The translations under genes were made by a program, and so were the position numbers. DNA of 64,000 nucleotides, from contig NZ_BMSA01000006.1 of NCBI RefSeq assembly GCF_014648915.1, forward strand, positions 124,001-188,000. Reading direction: 5' to 3'. Source of the DNA: Streptomyces phaeofaciens. GTDB taxonomy: Bacteria > Actinomycetota > Actinomycetes > Streptomycetales > Streptomycetaceae. A model generated the notes under the pieces. It made no database searches, had not been told where the DNA came from, and saw only the letters and a program-made list of their open reading frames with translations. Position 1 is the first letter of the stretch. Each line of letters begins with the position of its first letter. Positions 1-7,759 of the stretch are shown here, in pieces.

Positions 1-124
1 GGTCACCTGTGACTCTCTATCACCGTGTTCCGACAATCGGACAGCGATTTTCCCGGCCGGGGCGGCGAGCGCGCGGCACGGGCCGGGCGCCCCGAGCCGA
101 TCCGGGCTGCCGGCGGGGCCGTGA

Positions 125-859
125 TCACCAGGGGACGACGCCGTCGTCCTCGAAGAACGAACCGGTCGGGCCGCCGTCGGGCAGGGTGGCGAGCCGGATC
201 GCTGTGGCCGCGCCCTGTTCAGGAGTGCGGGGCCCTTGGAAGCCGGTGAAGTCGGTCGCGACCAGGCCCGGGCAGGCGGCGTTGATCAGGATGTTCGTAC
301 CGGCGAACTGCCGGGCGTACTGCACGGTGAGGGCGTTGAGGAACGACTTCGACGGCGCGTAGGCCGCCATGATCGGCATCTCGATGTCCGGGTCCGTCTG
401 CCGGGCCAGGGAGCCGACGCTGCTGGAGACGTTGACGATGCGTGGCGAGGCCGCGCGCCGCAGCAGTGGCAGCATCGCGTTGGTCGTCCGGACGACACCC
501 ATGACGTTGGTGTCCAGGACCGAGCGGAGCACCTCCAGGTCGAGCGCGGTCGGGTCCTGCACCCACCCCGGGCCCATCTCGCCCGAGACACCGGCATTGT
601 TGACCAGGGCGTCCAGGCGCCCGGCCAGCCGTTCGATCAGTTCCGCGGCATCGGTGACGCTCTGGTCGTCGGTCACGTCCAGCGGTACCCCGAACGCGTC
701 CACGCCGGCGGCACGCAGCTTCTCGACGGCGGTTTCGCGTCGGGCGGCGTCGCGGGCTCCCACGCCCACGCGGTACCCGAGGCTGCCCAGCCCGGCCGCG
801 ATCTCGTACCCGATGCCCTTGTTCGCGCCGGTCACCAGCGCGATCATCGTTTCGCTCAT
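125..859 (-). CDS. SDR family oxidoreductase
   Basis: Classical short-chain dehydrogenase/reductase, 244 residues, expected to be a cytoplasmic NAD(P)-dependent reductase of an unidentified carbonyl substrate. Visible motifs are the cofactor loop TGANKGIG (residues 10-17), NNAG at 87-90, and a Ser followed by YAPSK, the usual Tyr-x3-Lys active site. I chose the ATG at 859 because the protein then begins just before the first beta strand, as is normal in the family; an upstream in-frame start would add 20 residues with no fold. It is divergent from a LysR-type gene, and a perfect inverted repeat lies between them, so it is probably that regulator's target. Family is certain, substrate unknown. 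Confidence 0.9.
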   Translation of the reverse strand: MSETMIALVTGANKGIGYEIAAGLGSLGYRVGVGARDAARRETAVEKLRAAGVDAFGVPLDVTDDQSVTDAAELIERLAGRLDALVNNAGVSGEMGPGWVQDPTALDLEVLRSVLDTNVMGVVRTTNAMLPLLRRAASPRIVNVSSSVGSLARQTDPDIEMPIMAAYAPSKSFLNALTVQYARQFAGTNILINAACPGLVATDFTGFQGPRTPEQGAATAIRLATLPDGGPTGSFFEDDGVVPW

Positions 860-917
860 GCTGATGATGCTGGCTCGCGGACGAGCGGCGCGGCCAACAC
901 CGATACGGTGCCCTGTC

Positions 918-932
918 ATACCTGCCAGGTAT
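918..932. promoter_or_regulatory. Candidate LysR operator (T-N11-A)
   Basis: ATACCTGCCAGGTAT is a perfect inverted repeat (6-bp arms, 3-bp centre) in the gap between the divergent SDR and LysR genes. It contains the T-N11-A spacing typical of LysR-type recognition sites. Binding by the adjacent regulator is inferred. Confidence 0.55.
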
Positions 933-951
933 CACCGCGTAGGCTGCGGCC

Positions 952-1815
952 GTGGACACCCTGGAGAACCGCGAGTTGAGGTACTTCGTGGCGGTCGCCG
1001 AGGAACTGCACTTCGGGCGCGCCGCCGAACGCCTCGGCATGGCCCAGCCGCCGCTGTCGCGGGCGATCCAGCAGCTCGAACGGCGCCTCGGGGTCTGCCT
1101 GCTGGAGCGCAACCGCCGTGGCGTCCGGCTGACCGGCGCCGGAGAGGTGCTGTTGCACGAGGGCCGGGCGGCCCTCGACGCGACCGCTGCCGCCGCTCGC
1201 CGCACCCGCCGTGCCGGCGGCGTCGACAGCCCTGCCGGCCCCCGCGGTCGGCTGGTCCTCGCGGTGAAGGCCGCCGCGTCCCACGAACTGCTGCGGAAAC
1301 TTCTCGACGCCTACGCGGCCGAGCCCGACAGCGCCGAGATCGAGGTGCTGCCGGGCGGCATCTGCGAGCAGGAGGAGCAGCTGCGCGACGGACGCGCCGA
1401 TGTCGCGCTCATGTACACGCCGTGGAACTCCCTCGCCGGGTTCGACAGCGAGGCACTGACGACCGAGGGGCAGGTTGCCGTCCTCCCTGCCGGGCACCCC
1501 CTCGCCGCCCGCGACACCTTGTCCCTGGCCGAGGTCAGGGACATCCCCGACCTGCCGCTCGCCCGCTGGCCCACCCACGGCACCTACGCACCCGGCCCGG
1601 GCCCCGAGATCCACAACCAGACGCAACTGGCCCAGCTGATCGCCCTCGGACGCACCGTGGCGGTCGTCCCCGACTCCGCCCGCTCCTGGCTGTGGGCCGA
1701 ACACACGGCCGTCCCCTTGACCGACGCGCCACCCGTCGTGACCCACATCGCCTGGCCCGCCCACAGCCGCTCCCTGGCCCTGGCAGGCCTGATCCGCACG
1801 GCCGCACGACTATGA
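952..1815 (+). CDS. LysR family transcriptional regulator
   Basis: LysR-type regulator, 287 residues, the usual family length. The N-terminal winged helix-turn-helix covers roughly residues 5-65, with the signature run from FVAVAEELHFGRAAERLG to the recognition helix QPPLSRAIQQLE; the rest is the periplasmic-binding-protein-like effector domain. Translation starts at a GTG. It is transcribed away from the SDR gene with a 92-bp gap that holds a T-N11-A palindrome, the standard arrangement for a LysR regulator controlling its divergent neighbour and itself. The effector is unknown. Confidence 0.92.
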   Translation: MDTLENRELRYFVAVAEELHFGRAAERLGMAQPPLSRAIQQLERRLGVCLLERNRRGVRLTGAGEVLLHEGRAALDATAAAARRTRRAGGVDSPAGPRGRLVLAVKAAASHELLRKLLDAYAAEPDSAEIEVLPGGICEQEEQLRDGRADVALMYTPWNSLAGFDSEALTTEGQVAVLPAGHPLAARDTLSLAEVRDIPDLPLARWPTHGTYAPGPGPEIHNQTQLAQLIALGRTVAVVPDSARSWLWAEHTAVPLTDAPPVVTHIAWPAHSRSLALAGLIRTAARL

Positions 1816-1900
1816 CCAGCTCCTGCCCCCATCGGTCACCATCCGGGCCAGCTCGGACGCCACCGGGGCGACAGCCACGCAGCGAGACACGCAGCAACGC

Positions 1901-1935
1901 CAGAGGGCCCTTACCGACTCGGTAAGGGCCCTCTG
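1901..1935. terminator. Bidirectional hairpin terminator
   Basis: A perfect 15-bp inverted repeat (CAGAGGGCCCTTACC and its complement) with a 5-nt loop lies between the convergent LysR gene and tRNA-Pro. There is no long U tract, which is common in Streptomyces. Confidence 0.8.
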
Positions 1936-1951
1936 ATCTGCTACTTAGCTG

Positions 1952-2025
1952 TCGGGGTGGCGGGATTTGAACCCACGACCTCTTCGTCCCGAACGAAGCG
2001 CGCTGCCAAGCTGCGCTACACCCCG
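1952..2025 (-). tRNA. tRNA-Pro (anticodon CGG)
   Basis: On the minus strand a full cloverleaf can be drawn: 7-bp acceptor stem CGGGGTG/CACCCCG, an anticodon arm CTTCG-TTCGGGA-CGAAG giving anticodon CGG (Pro, CCG codon), and the T loop GGTTCAAATCC. CCA is not encoded. I see no integrase or repeated 3' end beside it. Confidence 0.95.
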
Positions 2026-2067
2026 ATGTCGCTGCTGTTCCTGCTTGTCGCGGCGACGTCGTTTACT

Positions 2068-2862
2068 TTAGCCCACTGGTGGCTGGAGACGAAATCCGGT
2101 TTTGGCGCGGTGGCGGATGGGGTTGGGGCGGGCGTGGTCGAGGGCCACGAGGAGGACGGCGAGGGCGTAACAGGCGAGGCCGAGGAGGAGGGCGTTGGCC
2201 AGGGTGTGCTGGTAGCCGTGGGTCTCGGCGTCGAGGAACGGGTAGAGGTGGCGGCCGGGCGTGCCCGGCAGGATCAGCTCGGCCCGGGCGAGGAGGAAGG
2301 CCAGGTAGGCCAGGGGGTATGCCATCCAGGTCGCCGCCCGGCGCAGCCGCAGCCGGCCGGGGGAGGTCAGCAGCAGCCACTCCAGTACCGCGGCCGTCGG
2401 TGTCACGGTGTGGATGAGGTGGTTGGCGATGCCCTGCCAGTCGGAGGAGGCCGCCGTCGCCGTGTCCGCGCCGGTCAGGGAGAACGGGGTCGCCGTGCCT
2501 GTCAGGAGCAGGTGGTACACCAGGCCGGCGATCGTGATGTAGAGCAGCGCGGCGCCGGTGAGGGCCGCCGGGAGGGGCCTGCGGGCGGTCCATGCGCGGC
2601 GGGCCGACAGGAGCATGACGCCGGCCAGCAGGAGGTTGGCCTGGATCGCGAAGTGGCTCAGTACCCGTGGTGCGCCGCCGAGGCGCAGTTCGAACGCCAC
2701 GCCCGCGGCCGCCGTGCCGGCGAGGAGTACGCGGAGGATGGCGGCCACGGGGCGGCGTACGGGAGGTACCACCGCCGCGGCGGGGACGAAGGAGGGCAGC
2801 AGCCGGTGGGTCCGCGGTATCGCGGGCAGATCCGGGATGTCCCTGGGTATCGGCGCGGTCAT
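2068..2862 (-). CDS. Pr6Pr family membrane protein
   Basis: Integral membrane protein of 264 residues with six or so hydrophobic segments. Conserved-looking polar/aromatic positions ([23 protein letters not shown]) match what I remember of the Pr6Pr family (FAR-17a/AIG1-like fold), whose function in actinobacteria is unknown. I chose the ATG at 2862; an in-frame TTG nine codons upstream is possible. It is followed by tRNA-Pro on the same strand and preceded by a co-directional metallophosphoesterase about 70 bp away, so co-transcription is possible but not shown. Confidence 0.75.
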   Translation of the reverse strand: MTAPIPRDIPDLPAIPRTHRLLPSFVPAAAVVPPVRRPVAAILRVLLAGTAAAGVAFELRLGGAPRVLSHFAIQANLLLAGVMLLSARRAWTARRPLPAALTGAALLYITIAGLVYHLLLTGTATPFSLTGADTATAASSDWQGIANHLIHTVTPTAAVLEWLLLTSPGRLRLRRAATWMAYPLAYLAFLLARAELILPGTPGRHLYPFLDAETHGYQHTLANALLLGLACYALAVLLVALDHARPNPIRHRAKTGFRLQPPVG

Positions 2863-2929
2863 GCCCCTCACGCTAGGGAAGAGGGGCAAACCGGGCGATT
2901 CGGGTGGGCCGTGCGGGGGAGGGGCGTCC

Positions 2930-3856
2930 CTACGTGCGCTCCACCAGCGTCAGCAGCGTGACCTCCGGCGGACAGGCGAACCTCACCGGCGTGTACCGGT
3001 TCGAGCCGCACCCCGCCGACACGTGCAGGTACGCCGTACGGCCCTCCGCCGTGTGGGTCGACAGGCCCTTCACGCGGTCCGCGTCGAGGTCACAGTTGGT
3101 GACCAGGGCGCCGTAGAAGGGGACGCAGATCTGGCCGCCGTGGGTGTGGCCGGCCAGGATCAGGGGGTAGTCGTCGGCCGCGAACGCGTCGAGGACGCGC
3201 AGGTACGGGGCGTGCACCACGCCCATCGAGAAGTCCGCGGAGACCGACGGGCCGCCCGCCACGCGCGCGTACCGGTCCCGCTTGATGTGCGGGTCGTCCA
3301 GCCCGGTCAGCTCGATCGACACCCCGTCCACCTTCAGCACGCCGCGGGTGTTCGTGAGGTTCAGCCAGCCGGCCGCGTCGAAGCCGTCCCGCAGGTCCTC
3401 CCACCGGATGTGGACGACGTCGACCGCGGGCGGGTTGCCGTTCAGGCCGTGGCGGCCCTGGACCTTCTCCATCAGGTAGCGGGCGGGGTTGCGCAGCTTC
3501 GGGCCGTAGTAGTCGTTCGAGCCGAAGACGTACGCCCCCGGGAACTCCATCAGCGGGCCGAGCGCGTCCAGGGTCTCGGGGATGCCCTCCGGGTCGGAGA
3601 GGTTGTCGCCCGTGTTGATCACGAAGTCGGGGCGCAGCCCGGCCAGGGAGCGCAGCCACCGCTGCTTCTTGCGCTGACCGCCGACCATGTGGATGTCGGA
3701 GACCTGCAACACGCGCAGGGGGCGCATTCCGGTGGGGAGTACGGGGACCGTCACCCGTCGGAGGCGGAAGGAGCGGGCTTCGAAACCCGCCGCGTAGGCC
3801 AGACCGGCGGCGCCAGCCGCCGCGATGGACAGGGGTACTCCGTATCGCGCGCGCAT
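2930..3856 (-). CDS. Metallophosphoesterase (calcineurin-like)
   Basis: Calcineurin-like phosphoesterase, 308 residues, with an uncleaved-looking N-terminal hydrophobic segment (about residues 7-24) that probably anchors it in the membrane. The dinuclear metal site motifs appear in order: DIH, GDN, GSND and GHTHGGQ, so the catalytic set is complete. Membrane-linked members of this family (YkuE-like) have been linked to lipid or nucleotide phosphate cleavage, but the substrate here cannot be read from sequence. It is divergent from the downstream yqeY-like gene with under 100 bp between them. Confidence 0.88.
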   Translation of the reverse strand: MRARYGVPLSIAAAGAAGLAYAAGFEARSFRLRRVTVPVLPTGMRPLRVLQVSDIHMVGGQRKKQRWLRSLAGLRPDFVINTGDNLSDPEGIPETLDALGPLMEFPGAYVFGSNDYYGPKLRNPARYLMEKVQGRHGLNGNPPAVDVVHIRWEDLRDGFDAAGWLNLTNTRGVLKVDGVSIELTGLDDPHIKRDRYARVAGGPSVSADFSMGVVHAPYLRVLDAFAADDYPLILAGHTHGGQICVPFYGALVTNCDLDADRVKGLSTHTAEGRTAYLHVSAGCGSNRYTPVRFACPPEVTLLTLVERT

Positions 3857-3950
3857 ACTCCCATCGTGTCAGACGCCGGCGGGGCCCCTTTCCTCACCGC
3901 CCCCTAAATGAACGGGCGTCGGGCCGCCCACACCTGCGACAATCAAACCC

Positions 3951-4415
3951 ATGACCACGCTCAAGTCGAAGCTCCACGAAGACCTCAACGCCGCGATCAA
4001 GGCGCGCGACGAGCTGCGCTCCTCCACGCTCCGGCTGACGCTCGCCGCGATCCAGAAGGAGGAGGTCGCGGGCAAGGAGAAGCGCGAGCTCTCCGACGAC
4101 GAGGTCCTCAAGGTGATCACCAAGGAGGCGAAGAAGCGCCGCGAGGCCGCGGACGCCTTCACGCAGGGTGGTCGCGCCGAGTCGGCCGAGCGGGAGAAGG
4201 CGGAGGGCGAGATCCTCGCCACGTACCTCCCCAAGCAGCTCAGCGAAGAGGAGCTGAACGACATCGTCGCCCAGGCCGTCGAGGAGGCGAAGGCGGCCGG
4301 CGCCGAGGGTCCGCGGGCCATGGGTGCCGTCATGAAGATCGTGAACCCGAAGGTGGCCGGCCTGGCCGAGGGCGGCCGCGTCGCCGCCGTGGTGAAGAAG
4401 CTCCTCGCGGGCTGA
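3951..4415 (+). CDS. GatB/YqeY domain-containing protein
   Basis: A 154-residue alpha-helical protein made almost entirely of the YqeY domain (MTTLKSKLHEDLNAAIKARD..., ending NPKVAGLAEGGRVAAVVKKLLAG). This domain resembles the tail of the GatB amidotransferase subunit that contacts tRNA; stand-alone YqeY proteins are widespread and of unclear role. It stands alone, with a strong terminator directly after it. Confidence 0.9.
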   Translation: MTTLKSKLHEDLNAAIKARDELRSSTLRLTLAAIQKEEVAGKEKRELSDDEVLKVITKEAKKRREAADAFTQGGRAESAEREKAEGEILATYLPKQLSEEELNDIVAQAVEEAKAAGAEGPRAMGAVMKIVNPKVAGLAEGGRVAAVVKKLLAG

Positions 4416-4432
4416 CTCGTACGGGCTGACCG

Positions 4433-4475
4433 GAAACGGCCCCTGCCTCCCGGTACGGGAGGCAGGGGCCGTTTC
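4433..4475. terminator. Strong bidirectional terminator
   Basis: A perfect 20-bp stem with a 3-nt loop (GAAACGGCCCCTGCCTCCCG and its complement) sits between the convergent yqeY-like and penicillin-binding protein genes. The A/T pairs at the stem base give a short U run on both strands. Confidence 0.88.
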
Positions 4476-4529
4476 GTCGGTCCGTGACCGGTGGCCGGTC
4501 GGAGGAGCCAGGGGCCGAGGGGCGAGCGC

Positions 4530-6830
4530 TCAGCCGCGGCGCCCCCCGTTGCCGTTCCCGTTGCTCTGGCCCTGGAACAGGCCGTCCGGGAAGGAGAAGC
4601 CGGGGGTCGGGGTGTCGCCGCCCGTGGAGCCGCTGGTCGTGCCGGTGGTCGTGCCGTTGGTGAGCAGGCCGCCGATGAAGCCGTCGCCGTTGTCACCGTC
4701 GTTGTTGTCGTTGTTGTCGCCGCGGTCGTCCTCGTCCTCGTCGTCGTGGTCCCGTTCGTTGCCCGGGATGGTGACGAGGTTGAACTCCGGGGCCTCCTTG
4801 CCCGAGAGCGCGCCGGTCATCGCGTCGCGCCAGATCGGGCCCGGGGTGTCACCGCCGTAGACCTGGCCGTGGTAGACGCCGCCGATGGAGATGTTGGTCA
4901 TCTTCACCTTCTGGGTGGCGCTGCCGACCCAGACGGCGCCCGAGAGGTTCGGGGTGTAGCCGACGAACCAGGCGTTCTTGCGCTCGTCCGTCGTACCCGT
5001 CTTACCGGCGTTCGCGCGGCCCGACAGCCCGGCCTGCTGGCCCGTACCGGAGTCGACCACACCGCTGAGCAGGGTGTTGACGGTGTCCGCGGTCTTCTCG
5101 CTCATCGCACGCGAGCAGGTCGACTTCGGGACCTCCAGCGACTTCTTCGTGCCGCCGACGGTCTGCGTGATCGACTCGATGGCGATCGGGGTGCAGTACA
5201 TGCCCCGGCTGGCGAAGGCGGCGTAGGCGCTGGCCATGGTGAGCGGGGAGAGACCCGTCGAGCCGAGGGTCATGGACGACGGGACCTCGGGGACCTTGGC
5301 GCCGTTGCCCTGGACCACGCCGAGGGCGTCGGTCATCTTCACCACGGGGCACATGCCGATGTCGGACAGCATCTGCACGAAGTAGGTGTTGACCGACATC
5401 TCCATGGCCTTCCGCAGTGCGTAGGGCCCGTGCTCCGACTCGCTCTCGTTCTCCAGCTTGTAGTCGCCGTCGTTCACCCAGGGCTTGCCGCTGCACGTCT
5501 GGACGGTGGCCGGGTACGGCATCTCGTACGGCGCGGAGTAGGTCTGGTTGGCCGGGCGGCCCTCCTCCAGCGCGGCCGCGGCGACGAACGGCTTGAAGGT
5601 CGAGCCGGTCGGGAAGCCGTAGTTCGAGCCGCCCATGGCCGCGTTGACCGAGTAGTTGTACTCGGTCTCGTTCTTGCCGTAGCCGTACGGCTTCGACTGG
5701 CCCATGCCGAGGATCTTGCCGGTGCCGGGCTCGACGAGCGTGGCGGCGGCGGCGACCTTGTCCGACTTGTAGACGTGGTCCTTGAGCGAATCCTGGACGG
5801 ATTCCTGGGACTGCGGGTCGAGCGTCGTGCGGATGGTCAGACCGCCCTGGTTCCAGACCTTGGCCCGCTCCTCCTTCGTCTTGCCGAAGACGGGGTCGCT
5901 GAGGAAGACCCGCTCGACGTACTTGCAGAAGAAGCTGGCGCCCTGGACGGCCGTGATGCAGCCGTTCTTCGGCTGGGTGACCTTCAGGCCGAGCGGGGCC
6001 TCCTGGGCCTTCGCGGACTCGGCCGCCGAGATGTCGCCGACCTCGGCCATCCGCTGGAGCACGGTGTTGCGGCGCTTGGTGGCCTCGGCCTCGTCGTTGA
6101 CCGGGTCGTAGCGGCTGGGCGACTGCACGATGCCGGCCAGCAGGGCGGCCTCGGGCAGGGTGAGGTTCTTGGCGTGCTTGGAGAAGTAGCGCTGGGAGGC
6201 CGCCTCGACGCCGTAGGCCTGCTCGCCGAAGAACGTGATGTTCAGGTAGTTCTCGAGGATCTTCTTCTTGCCCAGCTCCTCCTCGACCTGGATCGCGTAC
6301 TTCAGTTCGCGGATCTTGCGGCCGATGGTCTGCTGGGTGGCCTGCGCGACCTTCGTCGGGTCGTCGCCGGCCTCCTCCACGAAGACGTTCTTCACGTACT
6401 GCTGGGTGAGCGTCGAGGCGCCCTGGGAGACCCCGCTGCTCTGCACGTTCTTGTTGAGCGCGCGCAGGACACCCTTGAGGTCGACCGCGCCGTGCTCGTA
6501 GAAGCGCGAGTCCTCGATCGCGACGATCGCCTTCTGCATGTACGGCGAGATGCTCTTGAGGTCGACGACCGTGCGGTCACGCGAGTAGACCGTGGCGATC
6601 TGGGAGCCCTTGGCGTCCAGGATCGTGGTGCGCTGGCTCAGCGGCGGCGTCTTGAGGTTGGCCGGAAGTTCGTCGAACGACTCCACCGAACCCTTGGCGG
6701 CCAGGCCCAGCGCGCCGAAGGCGGGCAGCGCGATGCCCGCCAGGACGGCTCCGGAGAGCACGCTGACACCGAGGAACTTGGCGGCCTGCTGCGTGGCGGA
6801 CAGGCCACCGCCCGAGCGCTTCTTTGGCAT
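4530..6830 (-). CDS. Bifunctional penicillin-binding protein (class A)
   Basis: Peptidoglycan polymerase and cross-linker of 766 residues with one N-terminal membrane helix (about 22-45). The GT51 glycosyltransferase domain shows EDSRFYEHG (catalytic Glu106) and GASTLTQQYVKN. The transpeptidase domain shows the three penicillin-binding motifs: Ser410 in STFKP, SVN, and KTGTT. After the catalytic domain comes a disordered tail rich in Asp, Asn, Gly and Thr. It is transcribed divergently from wblA across a gap of about 400 bp, the order I remember from S. coelicolor. All catalytic residues are present, so it should be active. Confidence 0.95.
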   Translation of the reverse strand: MPKKRSGGGLSATQQAAKFLGVSVLSGAVLAGIALPAFGALGLAAKGSVESFDELPANLKTPPLSQRTTILDAKGSQIATVYSRDRTVVDLKSISPYMQKAIVAIEDSRFYEHGAVDLKGVLRALNKNVQSSGVSQGASTLTQQYVKNVFVEEAGDDPTKVAQATQQTIGRKIRELKYAIQVEEELGKKKILENYLNITFFGEQAYGVEAASQRYFSKHAKNLTLPEAALLAGIVQSPSRYDPVNDEAEATKRRNTVLQRMAEVGDISAAESAKAQEAPLGLKVTQPKNGCITAVQGASFFCKYVERVFLSDPVFGKTKEERAKVWNQGGLTIRTTLDPQSQESVQDSLKDHVYKSDKVAAAATLVEPGTGKILGMGQSKPYGYGKNETEYNYSVNAAMGGSNYGFPTGSTFKPFVAAAALEEGRPANQTYSAPYEMPYPATVQTCSGKPWVNDGDYKLENESESEHGPYALRKAMEMSVNTYFVQMLSDIGMCPVVKMTDALGVVQGNGAKVPEVPSSMTLGSTGLSPLTMASAYAAFASRGMYCTPIAIESITQTVGGTKKSLEVPKSTCSRAMSEKTADTVNTLLSGVVDSGTGQQAGLSGRANAGKTGTTDERKNAWFVGYTPNLSGAVWVGSATQKVKMTNISIGGVYHGQVYGGDTPGPIWRDAMTGALSGKEAPEFNLVTIPGNERDHDDEDEDDRGDNNDNNDGDNGDGFIGGLLTNGTTTGTTSGSTGGDTPTPGFSFPDGLFQGQSNGNGNGGRRG

Positions 6831-6912
6831 GAGGGCAGCCTACGTTCTCATTCGCCGGACACGCGTATATGCCTTGGCCTAAGCTGCTCTCAACTGTCAC
6901 AGCAGCAGGGCT

Positions 6913-6926
6913 ACGTATCAATACGT
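6913..6926. promoter_or_regulatory. Inverted repeat in the PBP-wblA gap
   Basis: ACGTAT-CA-ATACGT is a perfect 14-bp palindrome with a 2-bp centre, 83 bp upstream of the penicillin-binding protein start. The rest of the gap (6831-7237) is A/T-richer than its surroundings and must carry both divergent promoters and a long wblA leader. Any binding protein is unknown. Confidence 0.35.
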
Positions 6927-7145
6927 CCGGCGACCCCGAATCGTTCCGGAAGTTCCCCGACTTTTTTGGTGGGGGCGTGTCCGAATCCGCCTTGTGTGTC
7001 ACTTGGCGTCCGTTGTGACTCAACAGAACTGTCCCGTTTGTGGGGATAGTCACGTATGTCGCGGGCTCACTCCCCCGGGTGATCTGCCGCTTACCCATAG
7101 TCCGTTCGGGCCATTCAAGATTGGGCCCGAAGGGGGTGTTGCGCT

Positions 7146-7184
7146 GTGCCCACCTTCCGTAACGTCCTCAACTGGCGGCGGTGA
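7146..7184 (+). CDS. Candidate 12-residue leader peptide upstream of wblA
   Basis: A GTG-initiated frame of 12 codons plus TGA (MPTFRNVLNWRR) lies in the long leader of wblA, preceded at suitable spacing by a purine-rich run (GAAGGGGGTG). It ends 53 bases before the wblA start. Leader peptides are known ahead of other Wbl genes such as whiB7, but whether this one is translated is inference. Confidence 0.25.
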   Translation: MPTFRNVLNWRR

Positions 7185-7237
7185 ATATGCCGCTGCCGCC
7201 GTGGGGGAGCCTCGATTCGGGAGAGGACGGCGCCGGT

Positions 7238-7576
7238 ATGGGCTGGGTAACCGACTGGAGTGCGCAGGCCGCCTGCCGCACTACCGATCCGGATGAACTA
7301 TTCGTTCAGGGAGCAGCGCAGAACAGGGCCAAGGCGGTGTGCACCGGATGTCCGGTACGCACGGAATGCCTGGCCGACGCGCTCGACAATCGCGTCGAGT
7401 TCGGCGTGTGGGGAGGCATGACGGAGCGCGAACGCCGCGCTCTTCTGCGCAGGCGGCCGACCGTCACCTCGTGGCGCCGGCTGCTGGAGACGGCACGCTC
7501 GGAGTATGAGCGCGGAGCGGGCATCGTGTCGCTCGACGACGACAGCGTGTACGAGAACTATGCGGCGGTGGGCTGA
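7238..7576 (+). CDS. wblA: WhiB-like transcriptional regulator WblA
   Basis: WhiB-like iron-sulfur regulator, 112 residues. The four cluster cysteines are visible in the Wbl pattern: Cys at SAQAACR, then CTGC with Cys-x2-Cys, then ECLADA; these are followed by the Wbl signature GVWGGMTERERR and a basic patch RRRP. The sequence matches my memory of Streptomyces WblA (starting MGWVTDWSAQ) almost residue for residue. I chose the ATG at 7238 because of the ribosome site GAGAGGA and the match to the known length. In S. coelicolor WblA is a pleiotropic factor needed for aerial development that represses antibiotic production. A two-gene ATPase operon faces it downstream. Confidence 0.95.
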   Translation: MGWVTDWSAQAACRTTDPDELFVQGAAQNRAKAVCTGCPVRTECLADALDNRVEFGVWGGMTERERRALLRRRPTVTSWRRLLETARSEYERGAGIVSLDDDSVYENYAAVG

Positions 7577-7759
7577 AGCGGATGCGGCGGTGAGCTGAGG
7601 GGGCCTCGGCTCGGCCGCCGACGGAGCTTCGGCCCCGTCGGGCCAATGCTCGGCGGCGCGGGTCTCTCGCTGCCGCCGGTCGCTCGGGGTGTCGTCGGCA
7701 CGTCCTCGTGTCCCGGCGCTCGCCGTGTCCCAGGCGTGCCGCCAGGCGCACGCGCCTGT

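Noticed and set aside
4491..7049. 852-codon open frame on the plus strand antisense to the penicillin-binding protein
   Set aside because: Shadow of a G/C-rich gene: His/Gly/Arg/Val-rich, no domain, and the opposite strand carries a complete enzyme.
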